Shown: in pieces, positions 16,803 through 24,831 of the stretch
Layout: every line of letters starts with the position of its first letter
Numbering within the stretch: the first letter of the stretch is position 1
Assembly (NCBI GenBank): GCA_951828515.1
Contig: OX639992.1
Span: 1,952,008-2,016,007 of the forward strand
Length of the DNA stretch: 64,000 nucleotides
Direction of reading: 5' to 3'
Source of the DNA: an uncultured Poribacteria bacterium
GTDB lineage: Bacteria; Poribacteria; WGA-4E; WGA-3G
Translations under genes and position numbers: made by a program
The notes under the pieces: generated by a model
What the model was told of the DNA's origin: nothing
The model's database searches: none
The model's input: the letters and a program-made list of their open reading frames with translations, nothing else

Positions 16803-18638
16803 CTATTTCAGTAGCCACATTTTCCGAACGCTTTGTGTATCGCCTGCCCGGAACTCGTAGAAATAGATGCCACTGGCGACGGTTTCCCCATTCCGGTTTT
16901 TACCGTCCCAATAAAGTGTTTTTTCACCATAAGACTGCTGTCCGAGGTTAAAGTCCCGAATCAATTCACCGCTTTGTGAGTAGATTGTAATCTGAACATC
17001 AGCGGACTCGAAAAGCCGATAGGGAATCCACGTTTCTGGATTAAATGGATTGGGGTAGTTTTGCAAAACTTCGGCAGCTTTTATCTTGCCCCATGTCGCG
17101 CTCTGCTTCCCAACGGGTTCAACCGCTACCGCTACGTTTTCGGCTTCGGTGAAAGTAAGCACATCCGCATCATAACCAAGATGATGGTAAGTTTCAACAA
17201 GACCTGAGGGCCAGGCTAAAGTGACGGAATCGATTCGGTGAACAGAAGAGAGACCGAATTCCAGTTCTAAACTATCACTGCCCAAAAAGCCGGTCCCACA
17301 AATTAACTCTTGTACCTGAACACGGTCGCCTACAACCACTGATACCCGTGTACCGATCCCATCACGATTGCTCTTCGTTCCGCGCAGCCGAATTTTTATG
17401 TGTCGATTGTCAGAATCAACATCGTTTTGCAGAAGCGTATTACCGGTGTTATTGACGACGTAAAAATCGACATCACCATCGTTATCAAAATCACCAGTGG
17501 TTGCACCACGCCCAACGGCATCAACACTGACGTTTAGGGCATCAGCGCGGTCTACAAATTGACCGTTCCGATTATGATAGAGTCGATTCCGATTGGTTTT
17601 CTGTGAGTTATCGACATCGCCGTTGACAACGTATAGGTCACGCCAACCGTCGTTGTCATAGTCAATGAAACTGGCGTACCACCCGACCCCCTCGTTTGCG
17701 ACCCCAACAGCTTCAGCGACATTCGTGAAAGTGCCATCTCCGTTATTGCGCCAGAGGAGATCTGCATCGTAATTCGTGATGAAGAAATCCAGATCCGTGT
17801 CGTTATCATAGTCGCCAACACAGAGACCCATTGCCCCTGTCGGTCTTCCGTTGATTTCGGTCACGATGCCGGACTGTTCTGAAACATCTGCAAAAGTGTC
17901 ATCACCGTTGTTTTTATAGAGTTTGTCGGGCCCATGGTCATTTGCGACGAAGAGGTCTGCCCATGTATCACCATCGTAGTCAAAGAAGATTGCTCCCCAA
18001 GCGATACCGTCGTCGCCAACCCTGGCGGCATCGGTGGTTTCTTCAAAGGTGCCGTCGCCACGGTTTCGGTAGAGAACATTGGTTTTGGGGGCGGGATTTG
18101 GGTTTAGGAGGGATGCTGATCGTCCCCAATTAGCGATGTAAATGTCGAGCCATCCATCATGATCATAATCAGCGATCACGGGACCTGTGCCGTGTTTTTC
18201 GTCTCCGACACCTGCTTGCTGCGTCACGTCTGTGAAGGTGCCATCGCCGTTGTTTTGAAAGAGGAAGTTAGGGCCGGCACAAGTTACATAGAGGTCACGC
18301 CATCCGTCATTGTTATAGTCAAACCAGACGCATCCGCGTCCTCTTGGCGTGTTTGCGACTCCCGCTCTGGCTGCTTCGTCTGTGAAAGTGCCATCGCCAT
18401 TATTGCGGTAAAGTGCGTTGGGTAAACCACCATCACCAACGACGAAGATGTCAAGCCAGTAGCCATCGTTATCATAATCCGCAGTAGCAGTGCCGGGGCC
18501 CATCCAAGCCCCGGATTCCGCATCAATAGGAATTTCACGTTGATAGACATTTGCAGTGAGACTGACATCGGTAAAGGTCGACGCCGCTAAGGTGGAAACA
18601 CCAAAGAACATCAAAAAAATCATCAGACGGTACTGCAT
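16803..18638 (-). CDS. Exported FG-GAP/VCBS, ASPIC-UnbV protein with FlgD-like C-terminal domain
   Basis: An exported protein of about 611 residues (signal MQYRLMIFLMFFGVSTLAAS). The body is repeated FG-GAP/VCBS calcium-binding blades of the form DYDNDGWLDIY with an NNGDGTFTDV partner. An ASPIC/UnbV-type domain (LRGTKSNRDGIGTRVSV...) follows, then a C-terminal FlgD/Por-secretion-like domain (NYPNPFNPETWIPYRL ... GIYFYEFRAGD ... KMWLLK). The motif VEPVGKQSATWGKIK lies just before that domain (17079-17123) and is shared with three other exported proteins. Probably a surface or secreted adhesin-like protein. Confidence 0.87.
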   Translation of the reverse strand: MQYRLMIFLMFFGVSTLAASTFTDVSLTANVYQREIPIDAESGAWMGPGTATADYDNDGYWLDIFVVGDGGLPNALYRNNGDGTFTDEAARAGVANTPRGRGCVWFDYNNDGWRDLYVTCAGPNFLFQNNGDGTFTDVTQQAGVGDEKHGTGPVIADYDHDGWLDIYIANWGRSASLLNPNPAPKTNVLYRNRGDGTFEETTDAARVGDDGIAWGAIFFDYDGDTWADLFVANDHGPDKLYKNNGDDTFADVSEQSGIVTEINGRPTGAMGLCVGDYDNDTDLDFFITNYDADLLWRNNGDGTFTNVAEAVGVANEGVGWYASFIDYDNDGWRDLYVVNGDVDNSQKTNRNRLYHNRNGQFVDRADALNVSVDAVGRGATTGDFDNDGDVDFYVVNNTGNTLLQNDVDSDNRHIKIRLRGTKSNRDGIGTRVSVVVGDRVQVQELICGTGFLGSDSLELEFGLSSVHRIDSVTLAWPSGLVETYHHLGYDADVLTFTEAENVAVAVEPVGKQSATWGKIKAAEVLQNYPNPFNPETWIPYRLFESADVQITIYSQSGELIRDFNLGQQSYGEKTLYWDGKNRNGETVASGIYFYEFRAGDTQSVRKMWLLK

Positions 18639-18652
18639 AAGGGTGCCCATCC

Positions 18653-19447
18653 TCAATATTGGGTTTTGATTGTCGCCCAAGTCGTTGTTGCTTTTCCACC
18701 GGGTTCAACAGGGAACGGATTTAGGTTATCATTGAAATATTCGTAGTCTACTTCAAGACTCCCTGCGCCCGCTGCGACACCGGCGTAAATACCGAGCCAC
18801 AAGGGTGGCGTGAGTTTGAATTCGGTTACACCAATCTCAAGCCAATCCTCGTTCTCCTTCGTCTTATACCAAGCACTGTATTCATCTCCATCCTTGGCGA
18901 GTCGGAGGAACAGTTCGGTTTCACCAAACTCAGGGGTGAATCCAGCATTTCCTGTTAAACCGTTGCCGTTTTCATTCTGCTTAGTTTGATATTGGATTTG
19001 TCCTTTTGCTGCCGCATCTCGTGACCAGAACTTAATGGTTACCCAATTATCGTCCTTTGGACTTTTCGCGACGAGTCCATTGACCCCGGAACTGGCATCC
19101 CATCTGGCGAAGAAATGGGTTTCAACATCGAAAATATCGGTGTCGGTTTCCTGATACAGGAAATGAGACATGTCAGTTGCCCAAAGATTTCGGTTGGGTT
19201 CGCTGTCAATAAAAAGGAAATTCTCACGGGTGTCGCCGACATCCCATTTGGGGGGTTCGTTCTGCCATTTCCAATTCGGGTTCTGTAGTTCACCCTTCTC
19301 AAAGGGATCGCCGAACGAATCCTCTGCGAGTGCGACGTTCCCGAAAAGGAGCATGAGTAAACATACACCAACACTACATTTGACAATTTTTCTAAATCTT
19401 CGCGTGGCTTGTAATCCAAAATCTGCGGTTAAAAGTCGGATTTGCAT
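18653..19447 (-). CDS. Exported concanavalin-like (DUF1349-type) protein
   Basis: A 264-residue exported protein with signal sequence CSVGVCLLMLLFGNVALAED. The body (FDVETHFFARWDASSGVNGL, WVTIKFWSRD, YSAWYKTKENEDW) resembles the DUF1349/glucanase-like lectin fold that binds polysaccharide. It ends in VEPGGKATTTWATIK plus TQY, matching the tail motif shared with the Kelch, FG-GAP and LamG proteins. A strong AGGAGG lies 13 nt before the chosen ATG. The start lies 28 nt from the FG-GAP gene end region on the same strand, suggesting an operon of exported proteins. Confidence 0.8.
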   Translation of the reverse strand: MQIRLLTADFGLQATRRFRKIVKCSVGVCLLMLLFGNVALAEDSFGDPFEKGELQNPNWKWQNEPPKWDVGDTRENFLFIDSEPNRNLWATDMSHFLYQETDTDIFDVETHFFARWDASSGVNGLVAKSPKDDNWVTIKFWSRDAAAKGQIQYQTKQNENGNGLTGNAGFTPEFGETELFLRLAKDGDEYSAWYKTKENEDWLEIGVTEFKLTPPLWLGIYAGVAAGAGSLEVDYEYFNDNLNPFPVEPGGKATTTWATIKTQY

Positions 19448-19701
19448 AAATTTTTCATAACCTCCTACCCCTAATTTTAAAATAGATTGCCGAGATTGTC
19501 AAGGCAAATAGAATTGCAAGGCAAAGGCACTCAGTTGGCAGCAATCAGCAGTCAGTCGGATGAGGTACGGAAACATCCAGAGCGAAGCAGCAATCAGTTT
19601 CCACGGGTTGTCTGAATTGGGATTTACCAAACCCACCAAAAGATGAGCGAGGTTAGATGAAGATAATATAGTTTGGAATTTTGGGCATCTTGAGATAGGA
19701 G

Positions 19702-20118
19702 TCAATCTCGCTTTATTCCAACAACTACATTCTCAGATGACACATCTTCCGGTATGACGACAAAAATCTTTCCAGATTCGTGACTCTCGCTTTGTGTTTT
19801 CAGATACTGTGATATTTCAGCGTCGTCCAAAAGGACCGCGCCATCTGTATCGGATTCAGGTGTAGGTCCGAGGGGTGTGCCAAATTTCCGAATCCATTTG
19901 AAAACGGTACTCGGTGATACAGAAAACATTCGCGCGATTTTGCTTATAGAAATCCCACGACAGTATAGGAACACTGCTAAGGCTCTCTGCCACGGTGGTC
20001 TTCCACGGGAGGTAAGTCGTGTAAATTGAAATCCACAAGATTTACATTTATAGCGTTGGCGTTCCCTTGCTTTCCCGTTTTTGACAGCGTTTTCTCGTTT
20101 GCAGCGCGGACAGTTCAT
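19702..20118 (-). CDS. Zinc-ribbon/HTH protein related to IS1 InsA N-terminus
   Basis: A protein of about 138 residues. The N-terminal zinc ribbon is MNCPRCKRENAVKNGKA...YKCKSCGFQF (CxxC-x15-CxxC), followed by an HTH (ISISKIARMFSVSPSTVFKWIRKFG). Both resemble InsA of IS1-type elements, but there is no DDE catalytic partner. The C-terminal half is unique and ends in IFVVIPEDVSSENVVVGIK. The start is fixed by GGAGGAGGG before ATG 20118. It is a candidate domesticated DNA-binding protein. It faces the P1 gene across a roughly 350-bp gap, so the two are divergent. Confidence 0.75.
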   Translation of the reverse strand: MNCPRCKRENAVKNGKARERQRYKCKSCGFQFTRLTSRGRPPWQRALAVFLYCRGISISKIARMFSVSPSTVFKWIRKFGTPLGPTPESDTDGAVLLDDAEISQYLKTQSESHESGKIFVVIPEDVSSENVVVGIKRD

Positions 20119-20467
20119 CGCGATGTACCCTCCTCCGAAATATGATAAAAGACAGTATAACATAAAACTACTACTTTAGCAATAAACCGTGTTTTAGGTT
20201 CAGAGCTACTCAGTTTTTGACCTTACTGTTGGTTCTGTGGGATAAATCGCGATTACAAGGGTATGTCGTGATTCGGAAATTTCCCAACAGAAAAGCCATA
20301 TTTTTCCTACCAATATAAGCTGTAAAAAACTTGAATTAGAAAGCGGATTTGTGGTAACATTTAGTACACACCTCCCACCATAGAACCAGCGTGATGTCGA
20401 AGTACGCTCAATTTTAAGGTGTTGCTCGTGGATAACATCAAGTAGAAAACCCAAATAGAGGTCAGAG
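20119..20467. other. Divergent intergenic gap, no gene seen
   Basis: About 350 bp between the divergent zinc-ribbon gene and P1. It includes an A/T-rich stretch near 20300 and probably holds promoters for both, but I cannot point to a definite box. No tRNA or repeat was recognised. Confidence 0.4.
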
Positions 20468-22819
20468 ATGAGAACAAACCCCCAAATGTCTCGCTCTTAT
20501 GGACTGACTATGAATTCTTTGAAACACATTATTCAACGCTGCCACCAACGGCATAAAAAGCCGCTTCGACAGCGGAAGACAAGGGTAACGCCTACCTTGT
20601 ACAAAGGTTTGCCTTATCATTTCACGGTTCATTGTGCGTGGAAATATCCTGTAAGGCTCTATGAACTCGAGCAGGCAGACATCTCCTTCATGCCGATAGG
20701 ACACGCACCAGATCACGACCACGGTCCACGGTTTTTTGGAGGCAAGCGATTTTTGAAACGACAAGAGGCACGAGACTGGATACCCAGACGGTGGTATGCA
20801 TCATGGGGTATTCAAGTGTATACCGGTGCTCCCTCCGGACGCGATGGTGCCCAATGGCACGATATTGATTTTAAGTATGATGCTATCCGCGATGCCCCCG
20901 ATGCCGTTTTAACGTGTATCAAGTCCCTCATCAACGCCGTTGCAAATCCGCTTTTGACGATGACAAAGTCGGGTGGGTTACGCTTTTCTTGTAGGATAAC
21001 GGATTACCTGCATCCGAATACTGATGAGGCGAAACAGTATATCTACAAACACACACCAACCTCGGAAAATCCTGATCACCGCGACGTGTATCTCGAAATC
21101 CTTGGTGAAGCGGGATACAGTCGCTGGGATGCACGCTACGAGATCCTGCTTGGAAACCTATCAGCCCCACCTATTATTACCAAAGAGGTTCTCTTTGCCT
21201 TTATTGATATGCTTCGTGCTACGCTACATGAACCAGCACCGACATCGGAAAACAGTTTGGAACCTACTCTTCAAGCGACCCCCATCTCGCCCCCAGCACC
21301 GGCACCTATAGATGAGAAAGTGATCGCAATACGGGAAGGAAAACTGAGTCCATTGGCGATAAAACGTCCATTTCCGGTGCTATGCAAGTCGGAAGATAGG
21401 GGTTTGTCGCGAGAGGTACTTGGTTTACGTGTTCTCGAACACGACGAAAAAACAGGATGGCTTTACGCAGTCAACGAAGCGGGGACACATCTACTATTCC
21501 ACGAAATTAGGATATCTAAACCTATATTGGAGGCATGGAGTGTCAATGAAGAAGGGACTGCCTTAAGGAACTTTGCGAGAGCTTTACTGCATACTTTAGA
21601 GAGCAAAAGTAAACTTCATGAGAATCCAGTCGGACGTGTCCGCATGGTAATGAGGGCATTTGAGGGGCAACAAGAAACACTTATTGAGCAGATGCGCGAA
21701 GAGAGGGAATTTTGGCATCAACTGAAACATTTTTTTGCGCATTATCAGCGGAACGACGATGCCCCGATTATCTGGGACCAAGACGTGCTACGGTTCTGGG
21801 TGCCATCAGCACCAGATGCAAGTAGGGTGCATCCAAATGGGGTGAAAAATGCCGAATCGAGACCGTGGCTGGAGGGAAATCGAGTTTTTCAGATTCGTAC
21901 CGGTATTTATTCAATGCATCAAATTTTAAACTACGAAAACAGTTGGGACGATCTTGGGTTCTCCGAAATCGGGAAACGTTTTTTCCACGGTATCCATGCA
22001 GAAATTGAAAAAGATTCGGCAGTTCAACACACAGTTGTCTGCGGTGAACATGTTGCTGGACTGTTAAGAAATATTGGACCAAAGGAAAACGCCCGTTACC
22101 TGAGTCATATCAAAAGAGCAATAAATGTAGCAGGGGTGGGGAAGGCATTGGAACTGGCAGATGTAATCTGGATAGTCGGGGCACCGTACTGGCCGCCGCA
22201 TCTCATGTGGAAGCAAGCGCAGGTTCTGTTTGGAGACGACACGGAACCGCTACGTTACGATGTAGACATGGATCCTTATCACTACAAAGATGAACGAATT
22301 CAAAAGTTGTGTGAACAGAATATCATCGGTATCCTCACAAAGATTATAGGTCAAGCGGGGTTGACCCACTTACCAAACAAGAAAATTGTATTACTCACGA
22401 GTGCCCCGTTGCCCGATATCACCGATAGACCCGAAACACTTCTTTTTGACTGGGAAGATTTTGAGGTTGCTGGCGGGCTGGAGAAACTCCCTGAGGTGAT
22501 CGCGGGACGCCAGCGTTTTGAGACAGAACGAGACAATCTCACATCGGAATCCAAGAGAGAAAAAGTGGAACAAGTTTTAGGAATCTCAAAGAGCCAAGCG
22601 AACCGCGTGTTAATGAAGTTGCGGGGCGGGAAAATCCAACGCATTTCCTTCCACGCTCAGATCCGAGTCCTCCTTGAAGGTGGTGAGAAAAAGACAGCGG
22701 AACTCACTGCGGCTATTGAAGGGCATCCAGGAGCCGTAAAAAATGAACTCAAGCGACTTGTAGATAGTGGGGAAATTGTAAAGGTCCGTCGGGGTCTGTA
22801 TGCTCTGCCAAAAGCGTAA
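20468..22819 (+). CDS. P1: primase-helicase-like family protein lacking the ATPase segment
   Basis: A 783-residue paralogue of P2 and P3. It keeps the N-terminal domain (YKGLPYHFTV, WGIQVYTGAP, WHDIDF, SGGLRFSCRI, LEILGEAGYSRWDARYE), the C-terminal helicase-lobe stretch (DVIWIVGAPYW, NKKIVLLTSAPLPDITDRPE) and the winged-helix tail (KTAELTAAIEGHPGAVKNELK). Absent are the about 110-residue middle insert, the Walker A segment and the zinc cysteines. The Walker B region reads GWLYAVNEAGTHLLF in place of LCIIDEIEAHDLF. No stop codon interrupts the ORF. The start ATG at 20468 has AGAGGTCAGAG before it; MNSLKHII at 20510 matches the paralogues' start and is an alternative. Confidence 0.8.
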   Translation: MRTNPQMSRSYGLTMNSLKHIIQRCHQRHKKPLRQRKTRVTPTLYKGLPYHFTVHCAWKYPVRLYELEQADISFMPIGHAPDHDHGPRFFGGKRFLKRQEARDWIPRRWYASWGIQVYTGAPSGRDGAQWHDIDFKYDAIRDAPDAVLTCIKSLINAVANPLLTMTKSGGLRFSCRITDYLHPNTDEAKQYIYKHTPTSENPDHRDVYLEILGEAGYSRWDARYEILLGNLSAPPIITKEVLFAFIDMLRATLHEPAPTSENSLEPTLQATPISPPAPAPIDEKVIAIREGKLSPLAIKRPFPVLCKSEDRGLSREVLGLRVLEHDEKTGWLYAVNEAGTHLLFHEIRISKPILEAWSVNEEGTALRNFARALLHTLESKSKLHENPVGRVRMVMRAFEGQQETLIEQMREEREFWHQLKHFFAHYQRNDDAPIIWDQDVLRFWVPSAPDASRVHPNGVKNAESRPWLEGNRVFQIRTGIYSMHQILNYENSWDDLGFSEIGKRFFHGIHAEIEKDSAVQHTVVCGEHVAGLLRNIGPKENARYLSHIKRAINVAGVGKALELADVIWIVGAPYWPPHLMWKQAQVLFGDDTEPLRYDVDMDPYHYKDERIQKLCEQNIIGILTKIIGQAGLTHLPNKKIVLLTSAPLPDITDRPETLLFDWEDFEVAGGLEKLPEVIAGRQRFETERDNLTSESKREKVEQVLGISKSQANRVLMKLRGGKIQRISFHAQIRVLLEGGEKKTAELTAAIEGHPGAVKNELKRLVDSGEIVKVRRGLYALPKA

Positions 22820-23049
22820 TTCTACATGGAAGATACAGGCGAAATTATCTCTTTCCATTTGGTTCATTTGGAAATTTTCCCTTGTTATTTTTTTTGGCAT
22901 TGTATATTATATGTTTAGGTTGGAGCTTGTAAACCAGTACAACAAACATCAGAATAATTTTGAGCAGAAGGTTGTCAGTCTTCATCAGAACTTTGATAGG
23001 AGCACATTGTGCTCACGACGCGCGCCAGTGCGTAAAGGAGAACACAATC

Positions 23050-24069
23050 ATGGCAGGGAAACTGAAAGTAGCAGCAGTTGGGTGCGGTGGCATCGGTCAT
23101 CGTCATCAACTGGGGTATCTTCAGCATCCGGGTGCGGAATTAGTGGCAGTCTGCGATATAGACGCTGCTAAAGCAAAAACACGTGCTGAAGAACTCGGTA
23201 TCGCGAAGTGGTACCCTTCCATCAAAGAGATGCTTGCGAATGAAGAGTGCGACCTCGTAGACGTTGTAACCGCCGATTACCTGCACTTTGAACCCGTGAT
23301 GGAATGTCTGGAAGCCGGAAAACACGTTATCTCTGAAAAACCGTTGTCACTTTACATCGATGAAGCAGAACAGATGGTCGCAAAGGCAGACGAAAAAGGC
23401 GTTCACCTTGCTATAGATTACAATCGTCGGTTCGCACCCGGGTATGTCCAGGCTCGGAAGTGGTTTGATACCGGTGCGATTGGGCAGACTTACTACTTAG
23501 ATATGAAATTATCTCAAGGTGGACCCGCTTCAACCTGGAAAGGTGAATATTATCTGCTCTATGAACTGGAAACCCACGCGATCGACCTACTTCGATGGTT
23601 TGGCGGCGAAATTGTCGCTGTTTGCGTGCAAATGGCGAAGCCGCGGCAACACGAAGTGCGTGAGGGAGAAGATGCATGTTATACAAGCATGGCTATCTCT
23701 TTCCGCTATGAAACAGAAGCAGTCGCTACGTTGATGGCGAGTTGGGATAGCGATTTTATTCATCCGATCGAGCACCTCGAAATCTGCGGTTCCGATGGCG
23801 AAATCGTCGTTGATAATGTCCTCACGCGAGCGACTTTGATGAGACGGGAAAATCAGATCGTCGAAGAATACCGTCCCTCCATTTTTAGAGAGGAACAACT
23901 TGCTTTTGATGGAACATTCGCTTTGCGGGTAGCGGCTCTCGTCGATGACTTACTCGCCGACCGGTCGCCTGCCCCAACGGGGAGAGATGGTTTGCAAGCG
24001 TTACGGATTACTGAAGCTATTGTAGAATCGTGGAAGGAAAAACGGGAAGTCGCAGTTAAAATTGATTAA
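23050..24069 (+). CDS. Gfo/Idh/MocA-family oxidoreductase
   Basis: An oxidoreductase of about 339 residues. The Rossmann motif is VAAVGCGGIGHRHQLGYL. SEKPLSL near residue 90 gives the EKP lysine. The C-terminal domain has the ELETHAIDLLRWFGGE segment common in this family. The ATG at 23050 follows a clear AAAGGAGAACACAATC. It starts a plus-strand run with the C39-like lipoprotein and the GH127 arabinofuranosidase, so a role in plant or algal sugar use is plausible. The substrate is unknown. Confidence 0.92.
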   Translation: MAGKLKVAAVGCGGIGHRHQLGYLQHPGAELVAVCDIDAAKAKTRAEELGIAKWYPSIKEMLANEECDLVDVVTADYLHFEPVMECLEAGKHVISEKPLSLYIDEAEQMVAKADEKGVHLAIDYNRRFAPGYVQARKWFDTGAIGQTYYLDMKLSQGGPASTWKGEYYLLYELETHAIDLLRWFGGEIVAVCVQMAKPRQHEVREGEDACYTSMAISFRYETEAVATLMASWDSDFIHPIEHLEICGSDGEIVVDNVLTRATLMRRENQIVEEYRPSIFREEQLAFDGTFALRVAALVDDLLADRSPAPTGRDGLQALRITEAIVESWKEKREVAVKID

Positions 24070-24127
24070 GAATGACACGTAAACCATATCTCACGCAAAC
24101 CGTTTCTATATGCAAGAAGGATGAACC

Positions 24128-24814
24128 ATGAAACATTATCTGTCTTATCTAAGAGAATTTCGTCAAGAGTTAATTACGGGTTCGTTATATTCAACGGTGT
24201 GCGCTTGTATTGCCTCACTTGTTTTTCCACTTTTGGCAATAAACTGTGGTCCACCCCCTCAAGGGCAGTACCACGTCCCTGAAACGGCACTTGCTGCTGC
24301 TGAGAGAAACACGAGCCCCCGATCCAGCCAGAGCCAAGTTAGCTTACCTGAAAGTGCCACGATCCAGTTACAAAGACTACCCTATGTCAGAAACGCCTTC
24401 AAAGCACCTCCACGCGTCGGTAGCAGAGGTGGACTTGATGATTTTTATGCGACGACCCGTGGTACAGTGCAGCATGTCGCTATTATCTCCAACTGTTCGC
24501 TCGATGTCTTAAAGGCATTTATTGCGAAAGGGTGGCCCCCCATTGTGATGGTTCAATTCCAAGGACGCAGCCCGGAAATTTTATCGTTGCCTGATTACAA
24601 CGACCAACTGGGCGAAGTATCACTTCAAAATCCGAATAGCTCGGCTAAACGTCGATTGAGTTACACGGATTTTGAGGCATCTTGGAGCAAGACTTCACGG
24701 AATAAATGTGTTTTAATCACACCCCAACAACTCTCGGATATAGATGTTCAGAACGTGTTAGGCAGATACTTACCTACAGAAGCGTTCCAAGGGATTAGCG
24801 TAAGAAGTCGCTAA
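24128..24814 (+). CDS. Lipoprotein with degenerate C39-like peptidase fold
   Basis: A 228-residue lipoprotein with a lipobox-type LAINC at Cys40. The C-terminal part (CSLDVLKAFIAKGWPPIVMVQF, then a strand-like ILSLPDYNDQLGEVSL, then RLSYTDFEASWS) resembles the C39-like papain-fold domain of bacteriocin processing. The expected catalytic His-region (HYVVVxGYDD type) reads ILSLPDYND, so peptidase activity looks lost or altered. It lies between the Gfo/Idh and GH127 genes with short spacing. The fold assignment is tentative. Confidence 0.6.
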   Translation: MKHYLSYLREFRQELITGSLYSTVCACIASLVFPLLAINCGPPPQGQYHVPETALAAAERNTSPRSSQSQVSLPESATIQLQRLPYVRNAFKAPPRVGSRGGLDDFYATTRGTVQHVAIISNCSLDVLKAFIAKGWPPIVMVQFQGRSPEILSLPDYNDQLGEVSLQNPNSSAKRRLSYTDFEASWSKTSRNKCVLITPQQLSDIDVQNVLGRYLPTEAFQGISVRSR

Positions 24815-24831
24815 GATGAAGGTTAAAAATT

